A stretch of DNA of 38,908 bases from JBIOJM01 sp044450785 (GTDB taxonomy: Bacteria > Planctomycetota > Planctomycetia > Isosphaerales > Isosphaeraceae), in NCBI GenBank assembly GCA_044450785.1, contig JBIOJM010000056.1, forward strand, positions 1 through 38,908, given 5' to 3'. The notes beneath the pieces were generated by a model, which searched no databases, was not told the DNA's origin, and was given only the letters and a program-made list of their open reading frames with translations. Shown here piece after piece: positions 30,987 through 38,486 of the stretch. Position 1 is the first letter of the stretch. Each line of letters opens with the position of its first letter. Made by a program: the position numbers and the translations under genes.

Positions 30987-33900
30987 ATGGCGACGGCGAC
31001 CCACGCGACCACGGCCCACGCCGGCGCTTCCGTCCGGCGAGACAACGACCCGTACGTCGGCCCCCGCGCGCTCCGCGAGGGGGAGCCGTTGTTCGGCCGC
31101 GAACCGGAACTGCTCGAGCTGGTCGACACGACGATCGCCGACCGGATCGTCCTGCTCCACTCCCCCTCGGGCGCCGGCAAGACCTCGCTGCTCCAGGCCG
31201 GGCTGATCCCCCGGCTCCGCGCCAAGGGATTCTTCTTCAACGAGCTGGGCAAGCTGCTCCGCGACGAGAAGGGTCTCTGGGCGATCTTCGCGATCCGCGA
31301 AGACTACCTCGGCGAACTCTCCCCGCTCGCCTTCCGGATCCCGACCCGGCTGAGCAACCTCTACCGTCTCACGCTGCTCGGGCCCGACGAGGCGGCCGAG
31401 GCCGTCGTGGGCCCGGCGCTCGAGGTGGGCGTCGTGTTCGAGGAGGACGCCGCCAGGCAACTCGTCGACAACCTCCGCAAGGTCCGGGGCACGGCCTCCG
31501 ACGAAGGCACGCCCCGCGGCCCGTTCGTCGAGCCGGTGCAACTGCAGGTCGTCTGCCTCTGGCTCTGGGAGAAGCTCGCCGACGCCGCGACCGGGACTGA
31601 CCCCGATCCGGGGCGGATCACGCTGGACGACCTGCGCGTACTGGGCGACGTGGTCGATGACGCACTGGCCGGATACTACACCACGCGCGTCACCGAGGTC
31701 GCCCAGCAGACCGCCTCCGGCTTCCCCACGCCCGCGCAGGCCGAGCGGGCGATCCGCGAGTGGTTCTCCTACCGGCTCATCAGCGCCAAAGGGGTGCGCC
31801 AGCCGGTGTCGAAGGAACAGAGCGGCCTCCCCGACGTGGCCGTGCGGGGCCTGCGCGATGCCTACCTCGTCCGTGAGGACCGCCGCGGCAGCTTCACCTG
31901 GATCGAGCTGGCGCACGACCGGCTCGTCGCGCCGGTGACCCACAGCAACGAGACCTGGTTCAAGGAACGCCTCAGCAAGTTCCAGATTCGCCTGGCGCTC
32001 TGGATCGGCCAGGACCGCCCCGACAACCTCCTGCTCAGCGGCCCCGACCTGAACGAAGGCGAGCACTGGGCTTTCGCCAACCCCGACAAGCTTGACGACG
32101 ACGGCCGCGACCTCCTTTCCCGGAGCAAGAAGCGGCTGACGGGCGGGGACGCGTGGACTTACCGACTCCTCAAATACCTCCGCTGGGCCGCGATGACCCT
32201 CGTCGGCGTATTCGCGGTAGGCTGCGTTGTGCTCGGTCTGCTTCTCTTGTATAGCATCGAGCAGCGAAATCTCCTCAAAAGGAAGACCGACGAGATTCTG
32301 AAGAACGAACAGTCTCTCAAGGAGTCCAACGACAGGATCAAGGAAAAGAGTACGGAGATCACGAATCAGAACAAGAAGATCCAGGCCAAGCTTGAGGAAG
32401 AGATCAAGGCCGCCAGCCAGCTTGAGGACACGGCGTTCCGCGCCCGGCTCGGGCAGATCGCCTCGCGGTCGCTGCTGCTCCTGCCGGAGCAGCCCGACCT
32501 GTCACTGTTGCTTGGCGTCGAGGCGGTGCGGAGGATCAACGAGCGGGACCTGCAGAGACACAGCGTGTCCGCGTTTGACCCGACTTCGGGGCGGGCTCGA
32601 GTGGTCGCGTTCAACGCGCTGCTGGGCGCGTTGCAGCACACGCCGGAAGCCACGGCGTTCTTCTACCCCCAGGCCGGGGAGGTCGCGGCGGTGGCAGTCC
32701 GACCGGACGGCCGGCGTGCCGCGACCGGCAACCGCTCCGGCAACCTTGTGGTCACCGACTTGTCTGAGCGACGCAGCGTGTTGGGCCCGTTGCGGCTCCA
32801 TCCCCACCCGAACGGGGCCGCGTGCGTCGCCTGCAGTCACGACGGAAAGACGATCGCGACCGGCGGGTTCGACGGAACCGTGGCCGTCGTCAACGCCGAG
32901 ACGGGCAAGCAGAGCACCCGGTTCAAGCCCGGCGAGGTTGTCGGCTCCGTGACCTTCGTGGGCGGTGACAAGCAGGTGTTGTACTCGGCGGGAACCAAGG
33001 TGTATCGGGGCACCGTCGCCGACGGGATGACGGCCGAGTTCGCGCGGTCGGAGACGCGTAGGATCATCAATGCCTTCGCCGTATCCCCCGACGGCCGACG
33101 CATCGCAACGGCTGGTTTCACGGGACAAGTCCGGTTCTGGGACCTCGACTCGGGCAAGGAAGAGTCGGGAGCGGCGTTTTCCATCTCCCAAAACGTCACG
33201 GCGCTGGCGTTTTGCCCAGGGGAGCCTCGGCTGCTTGCGGTCGGCGTGGGGGGCACTGTCGCCACAGCCAGCGAAACGAAAATGCAACAGCAGCAACAGA
33301 GTCGGGCAGAGGCCCCCGATATGTCCGTCAACCAGGTCCTGATCTGGGACGTGACGACGCGCCGAAGGGTCGGCCTGCCGCTGATCGGCCACGCGGCCGA
33401 GGTCACAGGCCTGGCCTTCAGCCCCGACGGCTGCACCCTCGCTCTGGGCGACCCGGCCGGGATGGTCGCGCTGTTCGGACCCGGCGAGACCAAGCCGTTC
33501 CGCGAGAGCCGGCGGCACTTGGGCGCGGTGCGCAGCCTGGCGTTCGGCAACTACGGCCGCTTCCTCGCCTCCGGCGGCGACGACAACGCGGTCGTGTTCT
33601 GGGACCTGCTCCACCCCGACGCCCCGCCCGAGCCCCAGAGCGTCCATCGCGGCTCGGTCGGCTGCCTGGCGTTCGACCCCTTCGGCCTGATGCTCGCCTC
33701 CGGTGGCGACGACGGGACGATCGTTTTCTGGGACGGCCGCACAGGCTTGCCGCTCGGCCCGGCCTTCATCGCCCACGGCGGCGTCTCGGCGCTCGCTTTC
33801 CTCCCCGATGGCAAGCGGCTCCTCTCGGGCGGCCGGTTCGGCATCGTCCGAAGCTGGGACGTCGACCCCGATTCTTGGGTCAAGATGGCCTGTGCCGTCG

Positions 33901-34937
33901 CCAACCGAAACCTGAGCCAGCGGGAATGGAAAGAGAAATTCGAGGACGAGGATTACCGTTCGACCTGCCCTGACCTTCCCGGCGCCGGCCCCGCCGGGCC
34001 GATTGCCGCGGCGCCGCCATACCGCCCGGGCCCAGGTGACGCGATGACCTCGCAGGGCCACGGGGTATCACCCACGGTCTTAGACGGTTTGGAATGGCTT
34101 GATGGCAAAGCGATGGCCTCAGTGGTCGAAACAACGGAATCGCCCAAGGGGCACTCCCCCGCTGCGAAGAAAAGCGCCGGTCACGACATTGACATTAGGG
34201 AGAGAGCGTCGCTTCGCGCCCCACAATCCTCGTACGCGGCGCCGCTGGGCGAGACACCGGCCAAGGGTCCGGCGCTCTTGCTCGCGTCGCGCTGGATGCC
34301 CGGGCAGACGATCCGGGTCCGTTTCCTCGACGGCTCGCCCGAGGACCACGCCAAGGTCCACCGCTGGGCCGAGGAGTGGACGCGCGAGGCTAACCTCATT
34401 TTTGATTGGTCGGACACGCCGCTGGCGACTGTCCGCATCACCTTCGATCCGCCGGAGAACAACTGGTCATACCTGGGCACCAACTGCCTCCTTGCGCCGC
34501 GGGGCGACCCGACGATGTGCCTCGGCGTGATCAACTCCCTGCAGGAACGTGCGGCCCGCCGTGTTGTGCTCTTCGAGTTCGGGCACGCGCTGGGCTTCGT
34601 CACCGAGCTGAAGAAGCCAGACGTCGGAATCACGTGGAACACCGAGGCCGTGCTCGACGACTTCGGCAAGAAACGCTGGTCGACGGGCATGGTCTACGAG
34701 CAGCTTATCAATCCCTCCCCAGCGGGTACGCTCGGCCTGAACACCAAGTTCGACCCCGACTCGATCATGACTTTTGCGATCAAGAAGGAATGGACCCTGA
34801 ACGGCGTCGAGATCCACGAAAACTTCGACCTCTCGGACGGCGACAAGGCCGCCGCGCGCGCGGCCTATCCCGGGGGGCGGAACGTCCCCTGGCGCGGGCG
34901 GCTTCGATCGCGTCTTCATGCGGAGATAGGGCGATGA
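30987..34937 (+). CDS. nSTAND NTPase-TM-WD40 protein with dead metzincin domain
   Basis: A 1316-residue protein. Residues about 20-395 are an nSTAND1-type NTPase: YVGPRALREGEPLFGRE, Walker A SPSGAGKTSLLQAG (Lys65) and the later motif AIFAIREDYLGELSPLAFRI. The stretch of roughly 95 residues between these, carrying Walker B (usually FDQFEE), is missing; the join is near residues 81-83. A membrane helix (about 397-423), a coiled coil (424-490) and nine WD40 repeats (about 563-962) follow, then the DYRSTCPDLP motif where such proteins usually end. A linker leads to an M12A-like metzincin domain (about 1095-1310). Its site reads FEFGHALGFVT in place of HExxHxxGxxH. ATG 30987 lies 16 bases after the CHAT gene; the stop overlaps the next ATG. 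Confidence 0.9.
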   Translation: MATATHATTAHAGASVRRDNDPYVGPRALREGEPLFGREPELLELVDTTIADRIVLLHSPSGAGKTSLLQAGLIPRLRAKGFFFNELGKLLRDEKGLWAIFAIREDYLGELSPLAFRIPTRLSNLYRLTLLGPDEAAEAVVGPALEVGVVFEEDAARQLVDNLRKVRGTASDEGTPRGPFVEPVQLQVVCLWLWEKLADAATGTDPDPGRITLDDLRVLGDVVDDALAGYYTTRVTEVAQQTASGFPTPAQAERAIREWFSYRLISAKGVRQPVSKEQSGLPDVAVRGLRDAYLVREDRRGSFTWIELAHDRLVAPVTHSNETWFKERLSKFQIRLALWIGQDRPDNLLLSGPDLNEGEHWAFANPDKLDDDGRDLLSRSKKRLTGGDAWTYRLLKYLRWAAMTLVGVFAVGCVVLGLLLLYSIEQRNLLKRKTDEILKNEQSLKESNDRIKEKSTEITNQNKKIQAKLEEEIKAASQLEDTAFRARLGQIASRSLLLLPEQPDLSLLLGVEAVRRINERDLQRHSVSAFDPTSGRARVVAFNALLGALQHTPEATAFFYPQAGEVAAVAVRPDGRRAATGNRSGNLVVTDLSERRSVLGPLRLHPHPNGAACVACSHDGKTIATGGFDGTVAVVNAETGKQSTRFKPGEVVGSVTFVGGDKQVLYSAGTKVYRGTVADGMTAEFARSETRRIINAFAVSPDGRRIATAGFTGQVRFWDLDSGKEESGAAFSISQNVTALAFCPGEPRLLAVGVGGTVATASETKMQQQQQSRAEAPDMSVNQVLIWDVTTRRRVGLPLIGHAAEVTGLAFSPDGCTLALGDPAGMVALFGPGETKPFRESRRHLGAVRSLAFGNYGRFLASGGDDNAVVFWDLLHPDAPPEPQSVHRGSVGCLAFDPFGLMLASGGDDGTIVFWDGRTGLPLGPAFIAHGGVSALAFLPDGKRLLSGGRFGIVRSWDVDPDSWVKMACAVANRNLSQREWKEKFEDEDYRSTCPDLPGAGPAGPIAAAPPYRPGPGDAMTSQGHGVSPTVLDGLEWLDGKAMASVVETTESPKGHSPAAKKSAGHDIDIRERASLRAPQSSYAAPLGETPAKGPALLLASRWMPGQTIRVRFLDGSPEDHAKVHRWAEEWTREANLIFDWSDTPLATVRITFDPPENNWSYLGTNCLLAPRGDPTMCLGVINSLQERAARRVVLFEFGHALGFVTELKKPDVGITWNTEAVLDDFGKKRWSTGMVYEQLINPSPAGTLGLNTKFDPDSIMTFAIKKEWTLNGVEIHENFDLSDGDKAAARAAYPGGRNVPWRGRLRSRLHAEIGR

Positions 34938-36373
34938 GCGACGAGAACCGACTGTACGTCAACGGCACCAACATCGCCACCGGCGACTACGCAATCCCTC
35001 CGCTGTCGGCGGCCGACGTATCTCGGATCGCACAGGGCGTGCCCATCGATCCGGCCCACCTGCGCGACCTGGAGCGCAAACAGGCGGCCGCCGCGCCCAG
35101 CTTCGCTGTGCTGCCCGGTGTCGACGCCGCCGAGCTCGCGCAGGCTGGATGGGGAGTAATCTTCGCATTTGGTGCCGACCCGGCAATCAAGGAGGCCCTT
35201 CGCCCGCTGCTCGAGCTTCGGGAAAAACAGGCGACGGCGAAGCTACCACTCTACCGGGTCCTCGAGGGCCCGTTCGCCTACCGCAAGGGCGAGAGCAAGA
35301 ACGAATACCTGAAGCGGCTGCCGCATAGTGTCGGCGGCGGCAAGGGGGTGGCCCCGGGGCCCGTCAATCCCAAGAAGCTCCCCTACTACCTGCTCGTAAT
35401 CGGCGGCCCTGAGGATATCCCTTACCGGTTCCAGTACGAGCTCGACGTCGACTACGCCGTCGGCCGCCTCTCGTTCGAGACGGTGCAGGAGTACGCCGAT
35501 TATGCCGCGGCGGTCGTCGCTGTCGAGTCGGGCGGCCCCGCGACGCCTCGGCGTGCGGTCTTCTTCGGGGCGCGGAACGAGGACGACCGGGCGACCACGC
35601 TCAGCGCCCTTCACCTGATCCAACCCCTCTCGGGCCAGGTCGCCGCCGACTCACCCGGCTGGGCGATCGAGACGATTGTCGGAGCGGACGCGACCAAGAA
35701 GAACCTGCTGGAGATGCTCGGCGGCGCCCGCACCCCGTCGGTGCTCTTCACGGCCACCCATGGCGCGGTCTTGCCCAGCGGCGACCCGCTCCAGGAGCGC
35801 CACCGGGGCGCGCTGGTCTGCCAAGATTGGCCCGGCCCAGTCGCCTGGCGACAGCCGTGTCCCGACACCTTCTACGTCTCGGGCGACGACATTCCCGCCG
35901 GAGCACGGGTGAAAGGCCTGCTCGTATTCTGCTTCGCCTGCTACGGCGCCGGGACACCGCAGCTCGACGACTTCGGCCACCAGGAAGAGGTGCGCAAGAC
36001 GATCGCCCCGCACGACCTCGTCGCCGCCCTGCCTCGCCGGCTGCTGGGGCTGCCCGGCGGCGGGGCGCTGGCGGTGGTCGGCCACATCGACCGGGCCTGG
36101 TCCTACTCGTTCCAGTGGGGGCGGGCAGGAGATCAGCTCGACATCTACCACTCTACGCTGACGCAGCTCCTGGCCGGGGTCCCCGTCGGAGCGGCCCTCG
36201 AGGTGGTCAACCAGTTTTACGCCTCGATCGCCACCCTGCTGAACGGCGAGCTGGAGGACATCAAGTTCGGTAAGCTCCCCGACGACGTGGAACTGTCCGG
36301 CCTCTGGACGGCGAACAACGACGCTCGCAACTTCGTCATCCTCGGCGACCCGGCGGTACGGCTGGTGGTCTAG
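34934..36373 (+). CDS. C25 (gingipain-type) caspase-fold peptidase
   Basis: A 479-residue cysteine peptidase of the C25/caspase clan. It begins MSDENRLYVNGTNIATGDYA, a start I recall from planctomycete C25 proteins. The fold's first strand and VGRLSFETVQEYADYAA region are visible, and the catalytic His276 lies in SVLFTATHGAVLPSGDP and Cys336 in LLVFCFACYGAGTPQLDDF. It ends with GGGALAVVGHIDRAWSYSFQ and NARNFVILGDPAVRL. No signal peptide or membrane helix is seen, so it is cytoplasmic. ATG overlaps the STAND stop (ATGA), which ensures coupled translation. It likely acts as effector of the STAND sensor. Substrate unknown. Confidence 0.85.
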   Translation: MSDENRLYVNGTNIATGDYAIPPLSAADVSRIAQGVPIDPAHLRDLERKQAAAAPSFAVLPGVDAAELAQAGWGVIFAFGADPAIKEALRPLLELREKQATAKLPLYRVLEGPFAYRKGESKNEYLKRLPHSVGGGKGVAPGPVNPKKLPYYLLVIGGPEDIPYRFQYELDVDYAVGRLSFETVQEYADYAAAVVAVESGGPATPRRAVFFGARNEDDRATTLSALHLIQPLSGQVAADSPGWAIETIVGADATKKNLLEMLGGARTPSVLFTATHGAVLPSGDPLQERHRGALVCQDWPGPVAWRQPCPDTFYVSGDDIPAGARVKGLLVFCFACYGAGTPQLDDFGHQEEVRKTIAPHDLVAALPRRLLGLPGGGALAVVGHIDRAWSYSFQWGRAGDQLDIYHSTLTQLLAGVPVGAALEVVNQFYASIATLLNGELEDIKFGKLPDDVELSGLWTANNDARNFVILGDPAVRLVV

Positions 36374-36642
36374 TGCAAGGCTTGGCGGATCATGGCTTTT
36401 ACCACCCTGATGGCATTGTGGCGGATCTCCGGCTGGTGCTCGAAGAAGGGGATGCAGTCGTGCATGGCGCCCACGATTGCGTCCGTGACCTCGTCGTCGG
36501 ACATGCCATCGGAGCGAAGGTGCTCGACGTCTTCGAGGATCCACCCCCAGAGGCCGCCCATGATCTCAGAATCCACAGCAGAGAACGTGGCCACAGCATG
36601 GGACTCGGCGACGTCCAGTTCGTCTGCCTGAAACTTCTTCAT
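36370..36642 (-). CDS. Small acidic helical protein, convergent to operon
   Basis: A 90-residue soluble acidic protein (MKKFQADELDVAESHAVATF) of unknown family. It is helical, with a hydrophobic stretch IMGGLWGWILEDVEHL and SDDEVTDAIVGAMHDCIPFF. Its stop overlaps the 3' end of the C25 peptidase by 4 bases. Weak ribosome site (GGA) upstream of ATG 36642. Good coding character; it could be a regulator of the operon but nothing in its sequence shows that. Confidence 0.6.
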   Translation of the reverse strand: MKKFQADELDVAESHAVATFSAVDSEIMGGLWGWILEDVEHLRSDGMSDDEVTDAIVGAMHDCIPFFEHQPEIRHNAIRVVKAMIRQALH

Positions 36643-37020
36643 CTTGTCGATCCGTCAGAGGACGATCGGAGGGCCTTGATCCGCGCATCGCGATCTGGGC
36701 TCCGGTCTCCCATGGTAAAGACGGTACTCCGGGACAACCGTGCTGGACGCGTGACTGATTCGGTTGGTCCAGCGAACCTGGGACGGTCATCCCTGCTATC
36801 GTAAGCCATGAAACAACTTCCGTCAAAATTGCAACCACAAGGCCCGTTCGCTCTTCGAATCAATGGGGACAGCACGTCTCGTTCTCCCTAGTGATACGAT
36901 CTGCAAATCCACAAAAAGAGAGAACCAAATCCAAGAAAAGGGAGATCGGCATGCAACGGTTACACCAATTTTGCTACCGAGCCGCTTGAAGACACACCCC
37001 AGGAATCGGCGCGAACCCAA
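36643..37020. other. Intergenic, no gene recognised
   Basis: About 380 bases between the small acidic gene and tRNA-Leu. It should contain the promoter of the minus-strand gene at 36642. I found no clear repeat or RNA here. Confidence 0.45.
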
Positions 37021-37105
37021 TACCGGCGGTGGGAATCGAACCCACACGGGCGTTCCCGCCCAGAGGATTTTAAGTCCTCAGCGTCTGCCATTCCGCCACG
37101 CCGGC
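37021..37105 (-). tRNA. tRNA-Leu (anticodon UAA)
   Basis: An 85-base class II tRNA on the minus strand. The acceptor stem is GCCGGCG pairing with CGCCGGT (including a terminal G-U), discriminator A. The anticodon stem GAGGA/TCCTC encloses loop CTTAAAA with anticodon TAA. A long variable arm (TGGGCGGGAACGCCCG) follows, and the T arm is GTGGGTTCGATTCCCAC. CCA is not encoded. It reads UUA/UUG. Confidence 0.93.
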
Positions 37106-37489
37106 AAGTTCGTCAAGCATTGAACCTCAAGAATCGTAAGCCACAAGAATACTGAGACTTGTGACCCTGAGGCAATGCGGTTGCTCGCTCACGGAGCGCG
37201 GATCCGACCGACCGGTTCGAAAACGGCCACGCCGCACTCCGCCTCGCCGCCAGTCCACGAGCCTTGGCACCGGTTATTCGTCATGCGGCAAGCAATGGGG
37301 CCAGAACTCCAGCAACGACCTGAGAAACAGTGGCTCGCTCTGGCGCGCCCATGAGTGGCTGGTTCTCAAGCGCCCGGTGAGAATAAGGGCGGGGAGAACC
37401 GGAAGAAGGCGAGCGGTCTTCTCTCACTCAGGGAATTGGAAGTCGCCTCGCCGGGGTGAAGACACCCACTGCACCATGAGGTTCACACC
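37106..37489. other. Intergenic, no gene recognised
   Basis: About 380 bases between tRNA-Leu and the small lipoprotein-like frame. Open frames exist but resemble nothing I know. Probably contains the tRNA promoter on the minus strand. Confidence 0.45.
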
Positions 37490-37579
37490 ATGAGACGGGT
37501 CCATTTCGCATTGTTCTCGGTGTTCTTGTTTGCGGGGTGCTGGGGAGAAGCGGTCCCGGAGCAAGAGAAGGGCTCGTGA
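37490..37579 (+). CDS. Possible 29-residue mini-lipoprotein
   Basis: ATG 37490 opens a 29-codon frame: MRRVHFALFSVFLFAGCWGE, then a short acidic tail ending KGS. The first 17 residues look like a perfect lipoprotein signal with lipobox FAGC. The mature peptide would have only 13 residues, like bacteriocin-release or entericidin-type mini-lipoproteins. No strong ribosome site. It may be a chance frame or a decayed larger gene. Confidence 0.3.
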   Translation: MRRVHFALFSVFLFAGCWGEAVPEQEKGS

Positions 37580-37615
37580 CCGAGGCACGGCTCGGCTTCG
37601 AATTTGCTGGTGCAG

Positions 37616-37679
37616 CGGAGGGGGTGGGATTCGAACCCACGGTAGGCTTTCACCTACTACGGTTTTCAAGACCGTCCCA
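37616..37679 (-). pseudogene. tRNA-Ser(UGA) 3' fragment, likely attachment site relic
   Basis: On the minus strand the 3' three-quarters of a tRNA-Ser is present: anticodon stem-loop ACGGT-CTTGAAA-ACCGT (anticodon TGA), variable arm TAGGTGAAAGCCTA, T arm GTGGGTTCGAATCCCAC, acceptor strand CCCCTCC and discriminator G. The 5' acceptor strand and most of the D arm are absent: upstream of GGGACGG the sequence does not match a tRNA or pair with the acceptor. Partial tRNA 3' ends like this are left when an element integrates into a tRNA gene. An integrase-like tail follows at 37762. Confidence 0.75.
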
Positions 37680-37761
37680 ATCGACACGTAAAGACAAATC
37701 AACCAACGCTTTACGTTCAGACACCAACGAGGCCGCCCACCATTTGCCCACCGACACTTGT

Positions 37762-37866
37762 ATGAGTGACCCGGATCTCGAACTGGTCACCGCCGCATGG
37801 GAGCGACTCCCCGAGGCCGTCCGAGCCGGCATCGTGGCGATGGTCAAGGCTACATCAGCGAAATAA
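37762..37866 (+). pseudogene. Relict integrase-like C-terminus
   Basis: ATG 37762 opens 34 codons, MSDPDLELVTAAWERLPEAV then RAGIVAMVKATSAK. I recall tails of the form DPDL...VxAWxxLPEAVRAGIxAMV at the C-terminus of planctomycete tyrosine integrases. It sits just past the tRNA-Ser fragment, where an integrase gene end would lie after integration. Alone it could not function. The upstream frame that runs through the tRNA fragment should not be taken as coding. Confidence 0.4.
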
Positions 37867-38225
37867 ACCGTCGCGAACCTCTCGAGACCGACGACGCCAC
37901 GGACGACGAAGTCTCCAACATGAAGGGTTCGGATTCGTAGAGAAAGGCGTCACGAGTCGCGTGGGGTGTTCCGAACAATCGAGACCTGAACCCAGGCTTA
38001 CGCCAATGTCACACCGTTTACGCTGTGCGAACCGTACAAGCCCGCCTCCATTCCGAGCGGTCTCGGCGGGCCCAGACCCGCCAGTGGGTGAGGCAGGGAC
38101 GGGACAAAGCCGCTTGAGCACCAAGCCTCCCGAATCCCCTCCCCCGCCGGGAGCGCGGCCCGAAAGCACAAGTCCGCCAGGAATCCGGCTGCTCCCGTCG
38201 ACACGACCGTCAGAGCTTGAAGCAG
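37867..38225. other. Intergenic, no gene recognised
   Basis: About 360 bases, with low-complexity proline-rich frames on the plus strand and no family resemblance. No repeat or RNA recognised. Confidence 0.45.
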
Positions 38226-38486
38226 TCAGGCCGCAGAAGACTCAGAAAGGTTTGGGTGAGACTCAGAGTTTGCCGATCCGTTAGAGTGTCCGATTCGGTC
38301 GCCGCGCACGCTCAAGACGTAGCCGGCGAGATGTCGATTAATCAGCAGCTCCAAAACGTCGCTTTGGGTCTTGCGTTCCGCGACGGTAGCGAGCCCAAGT
38401 CGTTGATAAGCAGTCGGCGATAAGTAAACGGCCGTCTTGATGCGAGCCGGCGACGTGGCTCCCTGGCGAGACGTCAATTTAGCCAT
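38226..38486 (-). CDS. Ribbon-helix-helix-like DNA-binding protein
   Basis: An 86-residue protein starting at ATG 38486 (MAKLTSRQGATSPARIKTAV). The core RIKTAVYLSPTAYQRLGLAT then TQSDVLELLINRHLAGYV has the strand-helix-helix pattern of small RHH proteins seen with ParA-type partners and in planctomycete genomes. The tail after residue 60 is polar and Ser-rich. An overlapping minus-strand frame upstream ends at 38479, inside this start, so it may be the second gene of an operon that begins before the window's right end. No partner can be named. Confidence 0.6.
   Translation of the reverse strand: MAKLTSRQGATSPARIKTAVYLSPTAYQRLGLATVAERKTQSDVLELLINRHLAGYVLSVRGDRIGHSNGSANSESHPNLSESSAA

Noticed and set aside
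29659..31206. Single 515-codon CHAT frame reaching into the next gene
   Set aside because: The first 30 codons are repeat DNA before the ribosome site at 29749, and the last 100 or so are read in the wrong frame after the break near 30910. I annotated 29749-30970.
37537..37761. Plus-strand frame reading GVGFEPTVG
   Set aside because: This string is the classic false protein read from the T arm of a tRNA-Ser on the other strand.
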